DNA of 25,255 nucleotides from Rikenellaceae bacterium UBA1749 (lineage in GTDB: Bacteria; Bacteroidota; Bacteroidia; Bacteroidales; Rikenellaceae): contig DCHP01000015.1 of NCBI GenBank assembly GCA_002315675.1, forward strand, positions 524 to 25,778, in the 5' to 3' direction. The position numbers and the translations under genes are program-made. The number at the start of each line of letters is the position of its first letter. Positions within the stretch are counted from its first letter, which is position 1. Below the pieces are notes generated by a model, which was given only the letters and a program-made list of their open reading frames with translations, did not search any database and was not told where the DNA came from. Shown here piece after piece: positions 1 to 8,080 of this stretch.

Positions 1-2
1 AT

Positions 3-179
3 TATCCTGAATATGAATTTTACGACACCTTGAAAGCATCAAGAGAATATTTTGGCAATAGTTTGCCGAACCATCAATTGCATACCGTTGCAGAAGCATG
101 TGGCTTCAGCCTCAGAAACCATCATCATGCATTATCAGATGCCGAAGCATGCGCCTATATAGCAATGAAAATACTGTAA
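3..179 (+). CDS. DnaQ-like 3'-5' exonuclease, C-terminal fragment
   Basis: An open frame runs in from the window edge and stops at TAA 177-179; only the last 58 residues are present. The visible end contains HHALSDAEACAYIA, the ExoIII-type motif (H-x-A-x-x-D-A) of DEDDh exonucleases. The preceding NHQLHTVAEACGF matches the usual 'L..va..lg' segment before that motif. Family knowledge: such proteins remove nucleotides from 3' ends, as DNA polymerase III epsilon or as stand-alone exonucleases. The ExoI and ExoII motifs lie outside the window, so which member it is cannot be said. No strong terminator follows; the 255-bp spacer to 435 is AT-rich. Confidence 0.8.
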   Translation, partial: YPEYEFYDTLKASREYFGNSLPNHQLHTVAEACGFSLRNHHHALSDAEACAYIAMKIL

Positions 180-334
180 TCTTGTCCTAAGAATGAAAAG
201 AGTAAAAAAAAACAGCACACAATTTGAGCTATTGTCTTACAGCTATTATAAATGCAAAATGCGCGTAGCGCCTAAATATATCTTATAAACACACTTTTTA
301 ACTCACTACCCGGATAAAAAAGCATACATACAAC

Positions 335-383
335 AACTCCCATCCATCTTTGGTAATAAAACCAGATAAGTTGAATGGGAGTT
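335..383 (-). terminator. Hairpin downstream of the DUF5703 gene
   Basis: AACTCCCAT (335-343) pairs perfectly with ATGGGAGTT (375-383). The 31-nt loop can itself fold through TGGT/ACCA. On the minus strand the stem is followed after about ten bases by a run of T (complement of the A run near 316-321). It lies about 50 bp beyond the stop at 435. The U-tract is not immediately adjacent, so this is a plausible rather than certain terminator. Confidence 0.5.
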
Positions 384-434
384 AATTTTATAATATTGAG
401 ATTCCTTATATATAACTTGCTTGTAGAGAGTATA

Positions 435-2639
435 CTAGAGGATGCTGATAATTTTTGTTGACTTTTTGTCAGATTTTGGTTTTTCTACCCATTTGCCATC
501 GCGGTACTCACCCCAGACATATGCTTTACCAGGAACTGCAAATTTAAATCGTACATTCCAGTCTTTTGGAAATGCAGGAAGAAGGTAAACTTGACCATCA
601 TATGACTGAATTACTAAGTCCTGAATAGCAATTGCAAGAGTTGATCCATGATCTCCATCGGGTATCCAATTGTAATTTGGACCAAAGAATGCAGGAAATT
701 TGAACTCTTTATTATGATTCTGTAATCTAATCAGGATTTCATTCTTAGCTTCATCTGTCATACCCAGCATTGCGGCAATCAGAGCATCCTGAGACCATCC
801 AAAATGAAGGTTGAATTTCCTGCACAGATAGGAATTACGACCAATGTCTATGTCTTTTGTTGTAAAATTGCAAAGTTCAAAAGGGAAAATGGTCATTAAT
901 TCAGGATTCTCGAAATTATTTGTTTGACTATTGTAAATTTCTGCCGGTGCAAAGACCTTGTTTCCATTGGTATCAACCCTGTAAGGAATGTCCGGTAAAG
1001 CATTTCTCACATAATCAATTTTTTCTTTCAGAGTTGCTGGAATAATTATATCAGAAGGGAGAGTAGTGAAGTCTTTTACAACCGCATGTAATCCTGCAAT
1101 TGTCGGCATATCATTTTCAACTCCATACCAGTATGTTTCAAGAGACTGCGTATTTGTCATTCTCATTTTACCTAAAGAATCAATCTTAGCATATGAAATG
1201 AAGAAATCAAGGAATTCTTCACTCATCGGAATCGTTGTTTCTTGAAGGTATTTTACATCACCACTATATCTATAATAATCAAAAAGCATGTGGATAAGTT
1301 CAAGAGGATCCTGGAAAATATGTCTGGTATACATATTTTCTGCACCTATGGATTTTGTCCCTATACAATAATCACTTGCCGCAAAGGTGCCAAACTGGGT
1401 TATTGTTTCAGGAATTATTGCACCATTAGCGCCATAGTATACTTTAGCCTGTTCTTTGAAAGTGGGCATAAGGCTATAATAGAAATTTGCAAGAGATTGA
1501 ATCACGTTCCAATCGCCTGATTTAAGCATAGGAAAATATGGAAGTCTAGTATTCTGCCACCAGTAACACTCACCCCATTTTCTGTAATCAGGATTAGCAC
1601 TTGTCGAATTGTTGACCTTTTCAGGCGAAAGAGTAAAGATAGACCCATTGAATTTTATAGGATATTCCGATTTACCGGCACATAAAGTCAGCCACCTTTG
1701 ACAATTGTATGATTCAGTGATTTTCTTGCCAGTCTCAACATCAGAAGTTGAAATATCAAGGTAACTCTTATCCCATACATCATTCCAATATGTTTTGTTC
1801 TTTGCCACGGCCTGGTTATATGTACTAGAGGATTGCAGAACAGAAAGAGTCTGGACTTTCCAATCTTCCGGATTACAGTTAGGAATCGAAGTAACAGCAA
1901 CCTTTATAGTAAAGTCTTTGACTGGAATTTTACTTGAAAGGGTAGAGCTCTCAGAATGAACAAGTCTATCGCTTGAAATCATTGCACCGAATGTACGGCC
2001 TTTAAACGGATCATTGACACCAATATTGTCAAGATAATTATTTTTCAGGGTAAAGTCATAGGTAGAAGTGTCATTATGATGGAAAAAACCAAGGCTGTTC
2101 TCTATACTGAAAAAAATGTCAGCAGATTCTTTTATAGGGAATTCGCCATTGTAATTATAGAGATTGTATGAACTATGTTTTTCATTTTCATCAAGAGATC
2201 TAGACTTGGTTCTCCATATCTGCGGTTCTATGGAAACAATAGATGGAGACTTCATTTTCCCTTTAATCCAAATGATTGGGAGTTCACTGTCAGCGAAGAC
2301 ATTAATAATTAGTTTTGAATTGCTTATCTGAATTATTCCATTTATAAGGTCCAGTTTCTGAATACAATTATCATCCCACTGACATCCGTCGATTGAAAGT
2401 TTCAACTTTCCTGCTTTCAAAAGACGGCCAAGTTCACTGAAGCAGTCATTTCGAGTAAGATATATATACATACCATCTTTTTCGGCCCAGACATTGCCTG
2501 CAACGACACCATTTCCAAATGGGAAACTTGCTGATTCATCTTGCGACACTTCGTTCCATACGATATTTTCCTGAGCATAAATGATACTTGTTGAAAATAA
2601 TGATATTAAGAATACAATTCTAAATAAAGTCTTTTTCAT
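435..2639 (-). CDS. Secreted DUF5703-type, GH95-like glycoside hydrolase
   Basis: A 734-residue exported protein whose signal peptide ends near residue 22 (IIYAQ). The N-terminal ~270 residues are rich in beta strand and open with NEVSQDESASFPFGNG, resembling the DUF5703 N-terminal domain. After a linker, residues ~300-690 look like an (alpha/alpha)6 barrel of the GH95/GH65 kind, with YWWQNTRLPYFPMLKSGDW near 357-375 and a C-terminal LQDLVIQSYDGQVYLLPAFP segment typical of GH95-like proteins. The likely role is periplasmic or outer-surface glycan cleavage; the substrate is unknown (GH95 members act on alpha-fucosides or alpha-galactosides). It starts 74 bp downstream of the DUF4838 gene on the same strand with no terminator or -7 box between, so the two are probably co-transcribed. 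The fold call is by resemblance; catalytic residues were not assigned. Confidence 0.7.
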   Translation of the reverse strand: MKKTLFRIVFLISLFSTSIIYAQENIVWNEVSQDESASFPFGNGVVAGNVWAEKDGMYIYLTRNDCFSELGRLLKAGKLKLSIDGCQWDDNCIQKLDLINGIIQISNSKLIINVFADSELPIIWIKGKMKSPSIVSIEPQIWRTKSRSLDENEKHSSYNLYNYNGEFPIKESADIFFSIENSLGFFHHNDTSTYDFTLKNNYLDNIGVNDPFKGRTFGAMISSDRLVHSESSTLSSKIPVKDFTIKVAVTSIPNCNPEDWKVQTLSVLQSSSTYNQAVAKNKTYWNDVWDKSYLDISTSDVETGKKITESYNCQRWLTLCAGKSEYPIKFNGSIFTLSPEKVNNSTSANPDYRKWGECYWWQNTRLPYFPMLKSGDWNVIQSLANFYYSLMPTFKEQAKVYYGANGAIIPETITQFGTFAASDYCIGTKSIGAENMYTRHIFQDPLELIHMLFDYYRYSGDVKYLQETTIPMSEEFLDFFISYAKIDSLGKMRMTNTQSLETYWYGVENDMPTIAGLHAVVKDFTTLPSDIIIPATLKEKIDYVRNALPDIPYRVDTNGNKVFAPAEIYNSQTNNFENPELMTIFPFELCNFTTKDIDIGRNSYLCRKFNLHFGWSQDALIAAMLGMTDEAKNEILIRLQNHNKEFKFPAFFGPNYNWIPDGDHGSTLAIAIQDLVIQSYDGQVYLLPAFPKDWNVRFKFAVPGKAYVWGEYRDGKWVEKPKSDKKSTKIISIL

Positions 2640-2713
2640 ATTACAATGTATTAAAATTCGTTAATAGAATTAATATTTGAGTTTACTTACTGAATGATAA
2701 AAAGATGTTATAC

Positions 2714-4447
2714 CTATTTAGCTGATTTTTCTATGTCTTCAATGAATTTATCTGTGGTTTGCCATTCATTGACACGGACCTTGTTTTGAACAATCCAATT
2801 CTTGAATTCATTCCATGTTCCATCCTGAATCGACTGCTTTGTATTTCGTCTTATTTTAAGATACAATAATTGCATACGCACATTTCGAACCCGTTCTTTG
2901 ACCTCATCGTTTTCTGAAAGATTCATAGCTTCATTTAGAAGGCTTTCTCCTACACTAATGAATTGATCTGTATAGATTGGGTCATTGAATCCGAAATATA
3001 TACTGAAGTGAGTATCAGGTTTCACAAGATTCTGAGAAAGCTCAAAATATTCCCATATTTTTCCAGATGCCCTTCCATAGTAATCTGTTATAAATTCTTT
3101 TGCAAGGTCATTTGTATTCTGTTCCGGATCCCATAACAGTTTGGTTACTACCCATGTTCTAAGTTCGCAGAATTCAGAAAACCCGGATTGATATTGCGCT
3201 TCTTCAAAAATACCAATTGCGTTGTTATCACGGAATGTCTTGATATTTGGCGCAAGTACTGAAAAATTAGGGAAAGGCGCAATATAATGAGCGTAATTGA
3301 CAATATAATCCCAGATGAAAAGATGAGGTGCAATTGCCTTCCAATTCTTCATATCCTCCATGAAAGACTGGTTCTGAGGGCATCCAGCTTCAAGTGGATG
3401 GGCGAAGCAACACTCTATGTTACAAAGTCTAATGACAACATTATCTCTTGGAGTGATGCCTACTGGTGGTTTTCTTCCATATTGATATGCAAAAGTTCCG
3501 ACATATTTGTCTGGAAATAGTTTTTTTGCAGCATCGGCAGCCTGATTGACAAACCATAGAATCAATCCTGAATGAGATCCATATATCTGTTCAATTTTTT
3601 TACATGAATCACATTCACAAAATAGATAATTATCGTTTTGTGAGAGACTATATATACGATACAATGGTTCTTCTTGCATAACCTTCAGCAGTCGTTCAGT
3701 GCAGATTTTCAAGACATCAGGATTGCTAAGACAAAGTTGTGCTTTGGGGTCGCGTTTACCATTTCTTAGTGCAAAATATTCGGGATGCGTTTCAAAAAAT
3801 TCTGATGCAGGAACAAACCTTCCGAACGTATGACAACTCCAATAAGCTTCCAGATTACCATATTCATTCTCACTTGGCACCCATTTTGTATTTTCCTTGT
3901 TGTGGGCACTCCAAGAAGGAGTGTTTGTTACATTATAATAGTTTGAATAACGATACTTTACAGCAGGACTTTCCTTATGATTCAATTCGTTAAAGGTCCA
4001 GATGTCACGTGAAGGAATTATTGAGAAATCGGGAGTATACCATCTGCATCCAAGTTCCTTTTCCAAAAAAGTAAAGACTCCATACATGGTACCTCGTTGA
4101 CGGCCACCATAAATGAATAGATTTTTACCTTTACTTTGATATGTAAAACTCTCATCATTGTCTGCAATATCCTTTTCGCCTATAAACTCAGCTACTTTAT
4201 TGTTGTATCCGATAAAAATCTTGTTTCCGTTACATGAGAGATCGGTAGTAATAGGAAGTATCGCGCCACTAATTTCACAAATAGTCTTCTGTAGTTCCTT
4301 TGCCGCGGTATTTTCTGAAATGGAAGCATTAGGGGATACTATAATTTTGTAATTTGACTTACCATTTTTAAATAGAACATTATCTGAACCAAAAACAGAT
4401 GATGTTAGTATTATTAATACAAGGATTGAAGTAAATAATCTACGCAT
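2714..4447 (-). CDS. Secreted DUF4838 protein, glycosidase-like
   Basis: A 577-residue protein with signal peptide MRRLFTSILVLIILTSSVFG. Residues ~25-150 resemble the small alpha/beta domain that precedes the barrel in GH20/GH67-type enzymes (AAKELQKTICEISG, then FIYGGRQRGTMYGVFTFLE and LGCRWYTPD). Residues ~190-450 carry DUF4838 features: FFETHPEYFALRNGKR, AQLCLSNPDV, SLSQNDNYLFCECDSC with its CxCxxC cysteines near 275, and WDYIVNY. These barrel-like proteins are frequent in Bacteroidota CAZyme loci and are assumed to be glycosidases, but I know of no settled activity. It is the promoter-proximal gene of a probable operon with the DUF5703 protein. Export suggests a periplasmic or surface role; the substrate cannot be inferred. 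Confidence 0.75.
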   Translation of the reverse strand: MRRLFTSILVLIILTSSVFGSDNVLFKNGKSNYKIIVSPNASISENTAAKELQKTICEISGAILPITTDLSCNGNKIFIGYNNKVAEFIGEKDIADNDESFTYQSKGKNLFIYGGRQRGTMYGVFTFLEKELGCRWYTPDFSIIPSRDIWTFNELNHKESPAVKYRYSNYYNVTNTPSWSAHNKENTKWVPSENEYGNLEAYWSCHTFGRFVPASEFFETHPEYFALRNGKRDPKAQLCLSNPDVLKICTERLLKVMQEEPLYRIYSLSQNDNYLFCECDSCKKIEQIYGSHSGLILWFVNQAADAAKKLFPDKYVGTFAYQYGRKPPVGITPRDNVVIRLCNIECCFAHPLEAGCPQNQSFMEDMKNWKAIAPHLFIWDYIVNYAHYIAPFPNFSVLAPNIKTFRDNNAIGIFEEAQYQSGFSEFCELRTWVVTKLLWDPEQNTNDLAKEFITDYYGRASGKIWEYFELSQNLVKPDTHFSIYFGFNDPIYTDQFISVGESLLNEAMNLSENDEVKERVRNVRMQLLYLKIRRNTKQSIQDGTWNEFKNWIVQNKVRVNEWQTTDKFIEDIEKSAK

Positions 4448-4471
4448 ATCAAATTGATTTATCTTGCTTTA

Positions 4472-4479
4472 CAAACTTA
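4472..4479 (-). promoter_or_regulatory. Possible -7 box for the DUF4838 operon
   Basis: The minus strand reads TAAGTTTG, matching the Bacteroidota -7 consensus TAnnTTTG, 25 bp upstream of the start at 4447. No TTTG lies 19-21 bp further upstream (the nearest is about 32 bp away), so support rests on one box only. Confidence 0.35.
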
Positions 4480-4539
4480 AGCAATATTTTCAGATATAAG
4501 AAACTGAAAAGCAAATCGGAAGTAGTGAACTAAATATTC

Positions 4540-4586
4540 AATTCATTACGGATATTTCATTGAACAAAAAAGAAATATGAATGAAT
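4540..4586 (-). terminator. AT-rich hairpin after the TauE/SafE gene
   Basis: ATTCATT pairs with AATGAAT and ATATTTC with GAAATAT, around a loop rich in A. It sits 27-73 bp beyond the stop of the permease gene. The stem is AT-rich and lacks a clean U-tract, so termination is only a possibility. Confidence 0.3.
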
Positions 4587-4612
4587 TCTGATTGAAGTTA
4601 TCAAAATATTTC

Positions 4613-5356
4613 TTAGAAAAACATCATAATGACTGATATTACAGTAACAATCTGAATGAATCTTCTGAAACCTTGTTCAGGGAAAAGCTTAACTATATAT
4701 ATTCCAACAACAGCACCTAATAAAATAATCGGTAACATAATGGTGTTAAGGATGAATGTCGAGAATGTTATATTATTCCATACAAATAGTTGAAGAGGTA
4801 TTTTAAGGAGATTAACTACAAGGAAAAACCAAGCATTGATACCGATATATTCCATTTTTTTCTTTTCCATAGAGAGAAGGTAAACTGAGAGTACCGGTCC
4901 TGCTGCATTTCCAATCATAGTAGTAAATCCACCAAGAAGTCCGAATAAGGAAGAGTACCACCATTTGTCCATCCATTTATTTCCCTTGCCATAGAATTCA
5001 CTCCAGAACATAACAAGAAGAGCAATAGCCAATGTAACACCCATAAGTACCTTGAACTGATTTGTCGGAATTAGCCTATCAACAAAAATTGCAACAAAAA
5101 AGCCAAGAACAGCTGTCGGCAACAACTTAATTACTATACTCCAATCAGCAATACGCTTGTAATATGCAACTGCAATGATATCTGCCATACAGAGCATAGG
5201 TAGTATAATACCAGTGGATTCCTTTGCGCCGAAGGCAATGGCCATAAATGGGACAATGACAAGCATAATTCCCTGAATGCCGGTTTTTGACATGCCGATA
5301 CTGATAGCAGTGAATGAAATAATAATCCACTGGAATAATGATAGACTTTCAATCAT
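4613..5356 (-). CDS. TauE/SafE (TSUP) family membrane permease
   Basis: A 247-residue inner-membrane protein made almost entirely of hydrophobic helices (about seven or eight segments). Family features are the N-terminal GMSKTGIQGIMLVIVPFMA, the central GLLGGFTTMIGNAAGPVLSVYLL (the TSUP 'G-G-x-x-T-x-x-G-x-x-x-G-P' motif) and the C-terminal ILLGAVVGIYI. Family members move sulfite, sulfoacetate, other organosulfur compounds or organic anions; the substrate here is unknown. It lies between CAZyme-type genes on the same strand but is separated from the upstream lipoprotein gene by a strong terminator (5389-5430), so it is probably its own unit. Length is normal for the family. Confidence 0.88.
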   Translation of the reverse strand: MIESLSLFQWIIISFTAISIGMSKTGIQGIMLVIVPFMAIAFGAKESTGIILPMLCMADIIAVAYYKRIADWSIVIKLLPTAVLGFFVAIFVDRLIPTNQFKVLMGVTLAIALLVMFWSEFYGKGNKWMDKWWYSSLFGLLGGFTTMIGNAAGPVLSVYLLSMEKKKMEYIGINAWFFLVVNLLKIPLQLFVWNNITFSTFILNTIMLPIILLGAVVGIYIVKLFPEQGFRRFIQIVTVISVIMMFF

Positions 5357-5388
5357 ATGGCAAAAGTAAATAAACAGATGTTAGTAGA

Positions 5389-5430
5389 CAAAAAAGTAAG
5401 CAAGTCCTACATATTGGAAACTTGCTTACT
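5389..5430 (-). terminator. Strong intrinsic terminator after the PHP/DUF1080 lipoprotein gene
   Basis: AGTAAGCAAGT (5395-5405) pairs perfectly over 11 bp with ACTTGCTTACT (5420-5430), with a 14-nt loop. On the minus strand the stem is followed directly by TTTTTTG (complement of 5389-5395). It lies 43 bp past the stop at 5473 and ends that transcript before the TauE/SafE gene. Confidence 0.85.
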
Positions 5431-5472
5431 ATAAGTTATAGGGGCTTGAAAAGAATACGATTAATTATGGGA

Positions 5473-6852
5473 TTACTTCTTTTTACCTTGCTTTGGTTTT
5501 ATAACAGTTTTCCCATCAATGCTGAAATTATTGTAAATGATAGTAGGTCTTGTACGTCTTACACTCATAGAAGGGAACCACATATCCTCAGGGGTAAGAC
5601 CACAAATATCAATAACTTCAATACAATATTTAAGTCTGCTTAAATCTGCATCGACATTGTTTGTTCCAAAAGTAAACTTTATACCACGTTCTTTAGCCTT
5701 CATAATGATTTTGCAACTTGGGATTTTGTAACGAGGATTGATTTCAAGAGCAATATGATTCTCCTGCATAACAGTAAGCACTTTGTCAATCCGTTCATCC
5801 GTCCAGTATTTATCGTAATATAGTTGCATATCTTCGGGTATATAAGTAGCATTTGCATAAATATCAGCAGGTTCATTAGAAAGGATAAGAACTATCTGCT
5901 CAACCAAATGGTCCATATATTCGTCCTTAGTAATTTTATCATATTTAACCTCTTCTTTTCTGTAAATGCGAGAATTTCTTCCTTTATGATCTATAATAGT
6001 CATGGCATCGGTGAAAAGATACTCGAAAAGACCAAGTGCATCGCTTGAGAAAGTCTGAGTCCATTTTCTGCCTTCACCCTGGACACCCAGAAGAAATGGT
6101 TCATCCTTAATTTCATGATAATACTTGCGGACTTCCTTGTCATTTGAGAGCATTCTACCAACACCACCTTCACCTGCATTTGGAGCTACACCATAGTTGA
6201 TTCCATATTCCATCGACATTTTATGGGCCATTTCCTTTGTTAGTCCACCTTTTAGATGAACATGATAATCAATTACAGGAAAATCAATCTGCTGAAGACG
6301 TATGATTTTATCATATTGTTCATCCTGAGGCGAAGGAATTTCTTCCTTAGTTGATTCCGGCTTGTCAATTACAACAACATTCCTTAGTTCCACGCTTCCG
6401 GTTTTAACAGACAATCCCAATCTGCCTTTTGCAAAAAGTTGTGTCAAATGTTCATCACTTCGCCAAGGTTTATCCGGTTCCAGATAGGAAACAACCTGTT
6501 TACCATTGATAAATACGGAAATATACTTATCATAGGCAGAAATGGAGAAATCGAACCATTCATTATCCTTGGCCAATGAACGGTATAGGTTTCTGACATG
6601 AGTTAAGCTACCGGTCTTTATGGTTCCGTCAATATCACCATTTCTGAAAAGCACCTCATAACCATCATTATTGATTGTCCTGCAAAAAAAAATTGATGCA
6701 ATGGCACCATCTGATAATTTTGCTTCACCTGTTATCTTGAAATTATTGTATCTGCCAAAAATATTATCACCTTCAGTGAATAACCCTTCTGGTTTTGTAC
6801 ATGAAATAACAAGAAGAGGTAACAGTATAAGTCCAAATAATGATTTCTTCAT
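5473..6852 (-). CDS. Lipoprotein with DUF1080-like and PHP/amidohydrolase-like domains
   Basis: A 459-residue protein with a lipoprotein signal ending LVIS-C18, so it is membrane-anchored. Residues ~35-165 form a jelly-roll-like domain resembling DUF1080/laminin-G (GYEVLFRNGDIDGTI, DNEWFDFSISAYDKYISVFI, FAKGRLGLSV, ELRNVVV). After a linker, residues ~190-445 look like a metal-dependent hydrolase of the PHP or amidohydrolase type: DYHVHLKGG supplies H197-x-H199, ALEINPRY supplies E370, and KFTFGTNNVDAD takes the place of the usual G-S-D-A-H motif. The reaction is unknown. DUF1080 relatives include 3-keto-glycoside hydrolases/hydratases. The final metal-ligand motif deviates from canonical PHP, so activity is uncertain. 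It has its own terminator and is probably monocistronic. Confidence 0.65.
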   Translation of the reverse strand: MKKSLFGLILLPLLVISCTKPEGLFTEGDNIFGRYNNFKITGEAKLSDGAIASIFFCRTINNDGYEVLFRNGDIDGTIKTGSLTHVRNLYRSLAKDNEWFDFSISAYDKYISVFINGKQVVSYLEPDKPWRSDEHLTQLFAKGRLGLSVKTGSVELRNVVVIDKPESTKEEIPSPQDEQYDKIIRLQQIDFPVIDYHVHLKGGLTKEMAHKMSMEYGINYGVAPNAGEGGVGRMLSNDKEVRKYYHEIKDEPFLLGVQGEGRKWTQTFSSDALGLFEYLFTDAMTIIDHKGRNSRIYRKEEVKYDKITKDEYMDHLVEQIVLILSNEPADIYANATYIPEDMQLYYDKYWTDERIDKVLTVMQENHIALEINPRYKIPSCKIIMKAKERGIKFTFGTNNVDADLSRLKYCIEVIDICGLTPEDMWFPSMSVRRTRPTIIYNNFSIDGKTVIKPKQGKKK

Positions 6853-7076
6853 GAGTTTGATTATGTATAAATATCGTATATGATTAACTTTGCGATATAA
6901 AGTTATATATTCAAAATTTAAAGAAAAAATTAATTCGTTTATAAAGAAAAATTGTATAATGGAAATTATTAATTTAATAAATCTATAGTATAATCGCTAT
7001 TATTAAGTTGCTTTTATATAATACTATTATTATTTCCTAAAGGTTTTTCATTTGAATCTACACGACAAATATCGGA
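6853..7076. other. Divergent intergenic region
   Basis: This very AT-rich 224-bp spacer separates the lipoprotein gene (minus) from azlC (plus). On the plus strand TAACTTTG at 6885-6892 fits the -7 consensus, with a TTTG at 6856-6859 that is slightly too far upstream (25-bp spacer). If used, it would leave a ~180-nt azlC leader. No structured RNA was recognised. Confidence 0.3.
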
Positions 7077-7775
7077 ATGATCAAAAATAAAATATTAATC
7101 GAAGGTATAAGAGATGGATTGCCAATTGGTGCAGGGTATTTTGCCGTAGCATTTTCACTTGGAATAATTGCAGCAAAAGCAGATTTGTCATCATGGCAGG
7201 GTTTCATATCAAGTTTCTTTACAAGGGCATCTGCTGGAGAATACGGAGTATATTGTTCAATTGCGGCAAAAGCAGGAGTTGTAGAAATTATCCTTATAAC
7301 ACTTATTGCGAATGTCAGATATCTGCTGATGGGTGCAGCATTGACTCAGAAACTCGATCCAAAAATGCCATTATGGAAAAGGGTTGTAGCTGCGTGTTGT
7401 ATTACTGATGAAGTGTTCGGTATTTCAATAGCATTTAAGGATAAATACTTGAAGATGTCCTATCCTCTTGGAGCAACCTTGGTTGCTGGGACAATGTGGG
7501 CCGCGGGGACAGCATTCGGTATAACAGCAGGAAATATTCTTCCAAACAATATTGTAACTGCCTTAAATGTAGCACTTTATGGGATGTTTATTGCAGTAAT
7601 AATTCCACCATGTAGAAATGACTCTAATTTATTATATGTAGTCATTATTAGTTTTATTGTCAGTTATTCATGCTCATTAATACTGCCTGTAAGCTCTGGC
7701 ACCCGGACAATAATCCTAACTATTATAATTTCGGCAATAGCCGCATATATTAAACCTGTAAGGAAAGATGAATAG
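7077..7775 (+). CDS. azlC: AzlC family branched-chain amino acid exporter, large subunit
   Basis: A 232-residue integral membrane protein. It opens with the AzlC signature EGIRDGLPIGAGYFAVAFSLG and continues with SFFTRASAGEYGVY and the conserved ANVRYLLMGAALTQKL segment. AzlC pairs with the small AzlD protein to export branched-chain amino acids or analogues (the Bacillus AzlCD and E. coli YgaZH systems). The downstream azlD overlaps it by 8 bp (ATGAATAG), implying translational coupling. Length and helix distribution are normal. The exported compound is inferred from family only. Confidence 0.92.
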   Translation: MIKNKILIEGIRDGLPIGAGYFAVAFSLGIIAAKADLSSWQGFISSFFTRASAGEYGVYCSIAAKAGVVEIILITLIANVRYLLMGAALTQKLDPKMPLWKRVVAACCITDEVFGISIAFKDKYLKMSYPLGATLVAGTMWAAGTAFGITAGNILPNNIVTALNVALYGMFIAVIIPPCRNDSNLLYVVIISFIVSYSCSLILPVSSGTRTIILTIIISAIAAYIKPVRKDE

Positions 7776-8073
7776 CATAAGATTGATATGTTACATTGTT
7801 ATTATGATAGGCGTAACAAATCTCCTAAGGATTCTGCCTGTTACACTGATCAGAAAACAGATAACAAACCGTTTTTTCATAAGTTTCCTATATTATGTAC
7901 CATATGTGACCTTGGCTGTAATGACGGTTCCTGCAATAATGGAAACAACCACCAATCAGATTATCGGGTTGATTGCACTGATTTTAGGAATAACGGCCGC
8001 ATGGTACAAAATGAGTCTATTTACTGTATCAGCAATATGCTGCATATGTGTTTTTATACTGGAACTGATATAA
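7768..8073 (+). CDS. azlD: AzlD family small subunit of the AzlCD exporter
   Basis: A 101-residue protein of about four hydrophobic segments. It contains the AzlD hallmark YVPYVTLAVMTVPAIM and an early LRILPVTLI. It overlaps the azlC stop by 8 bp in a different frame, so the two subunits are expected to be made together. The stop is only 7 bp from the convergent fabI stop at 8081, and no hairpin is visible in that gap. Confidence 0.92.
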   Translation: MNSIRLICYIVIMIGVTNLLRILPVTLIRKQITNRFFISFLYYVPYVTLAVMTVPAIMETTTNQIIGLIALILGITAAWYKMSLFTVSAICCICVFILELI

Positions 8074-8080
8074 CAGAATA

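Noticed and set aside
264..271. GC-rich inverted repeat GCGC/GCGC after the DnaQ-like gene as a terminator
   Set aside because: The stem is only about 4 bp and no T-run follows.
5361..5368. TACTTTTG on the minus strand as a -7 box for the TauE/SafE gene
   Set aside because: It lies only 4 bp before the start codon, which would make the message leaderless, and has no TTTG partner; probably chance in AT-rich DNA.
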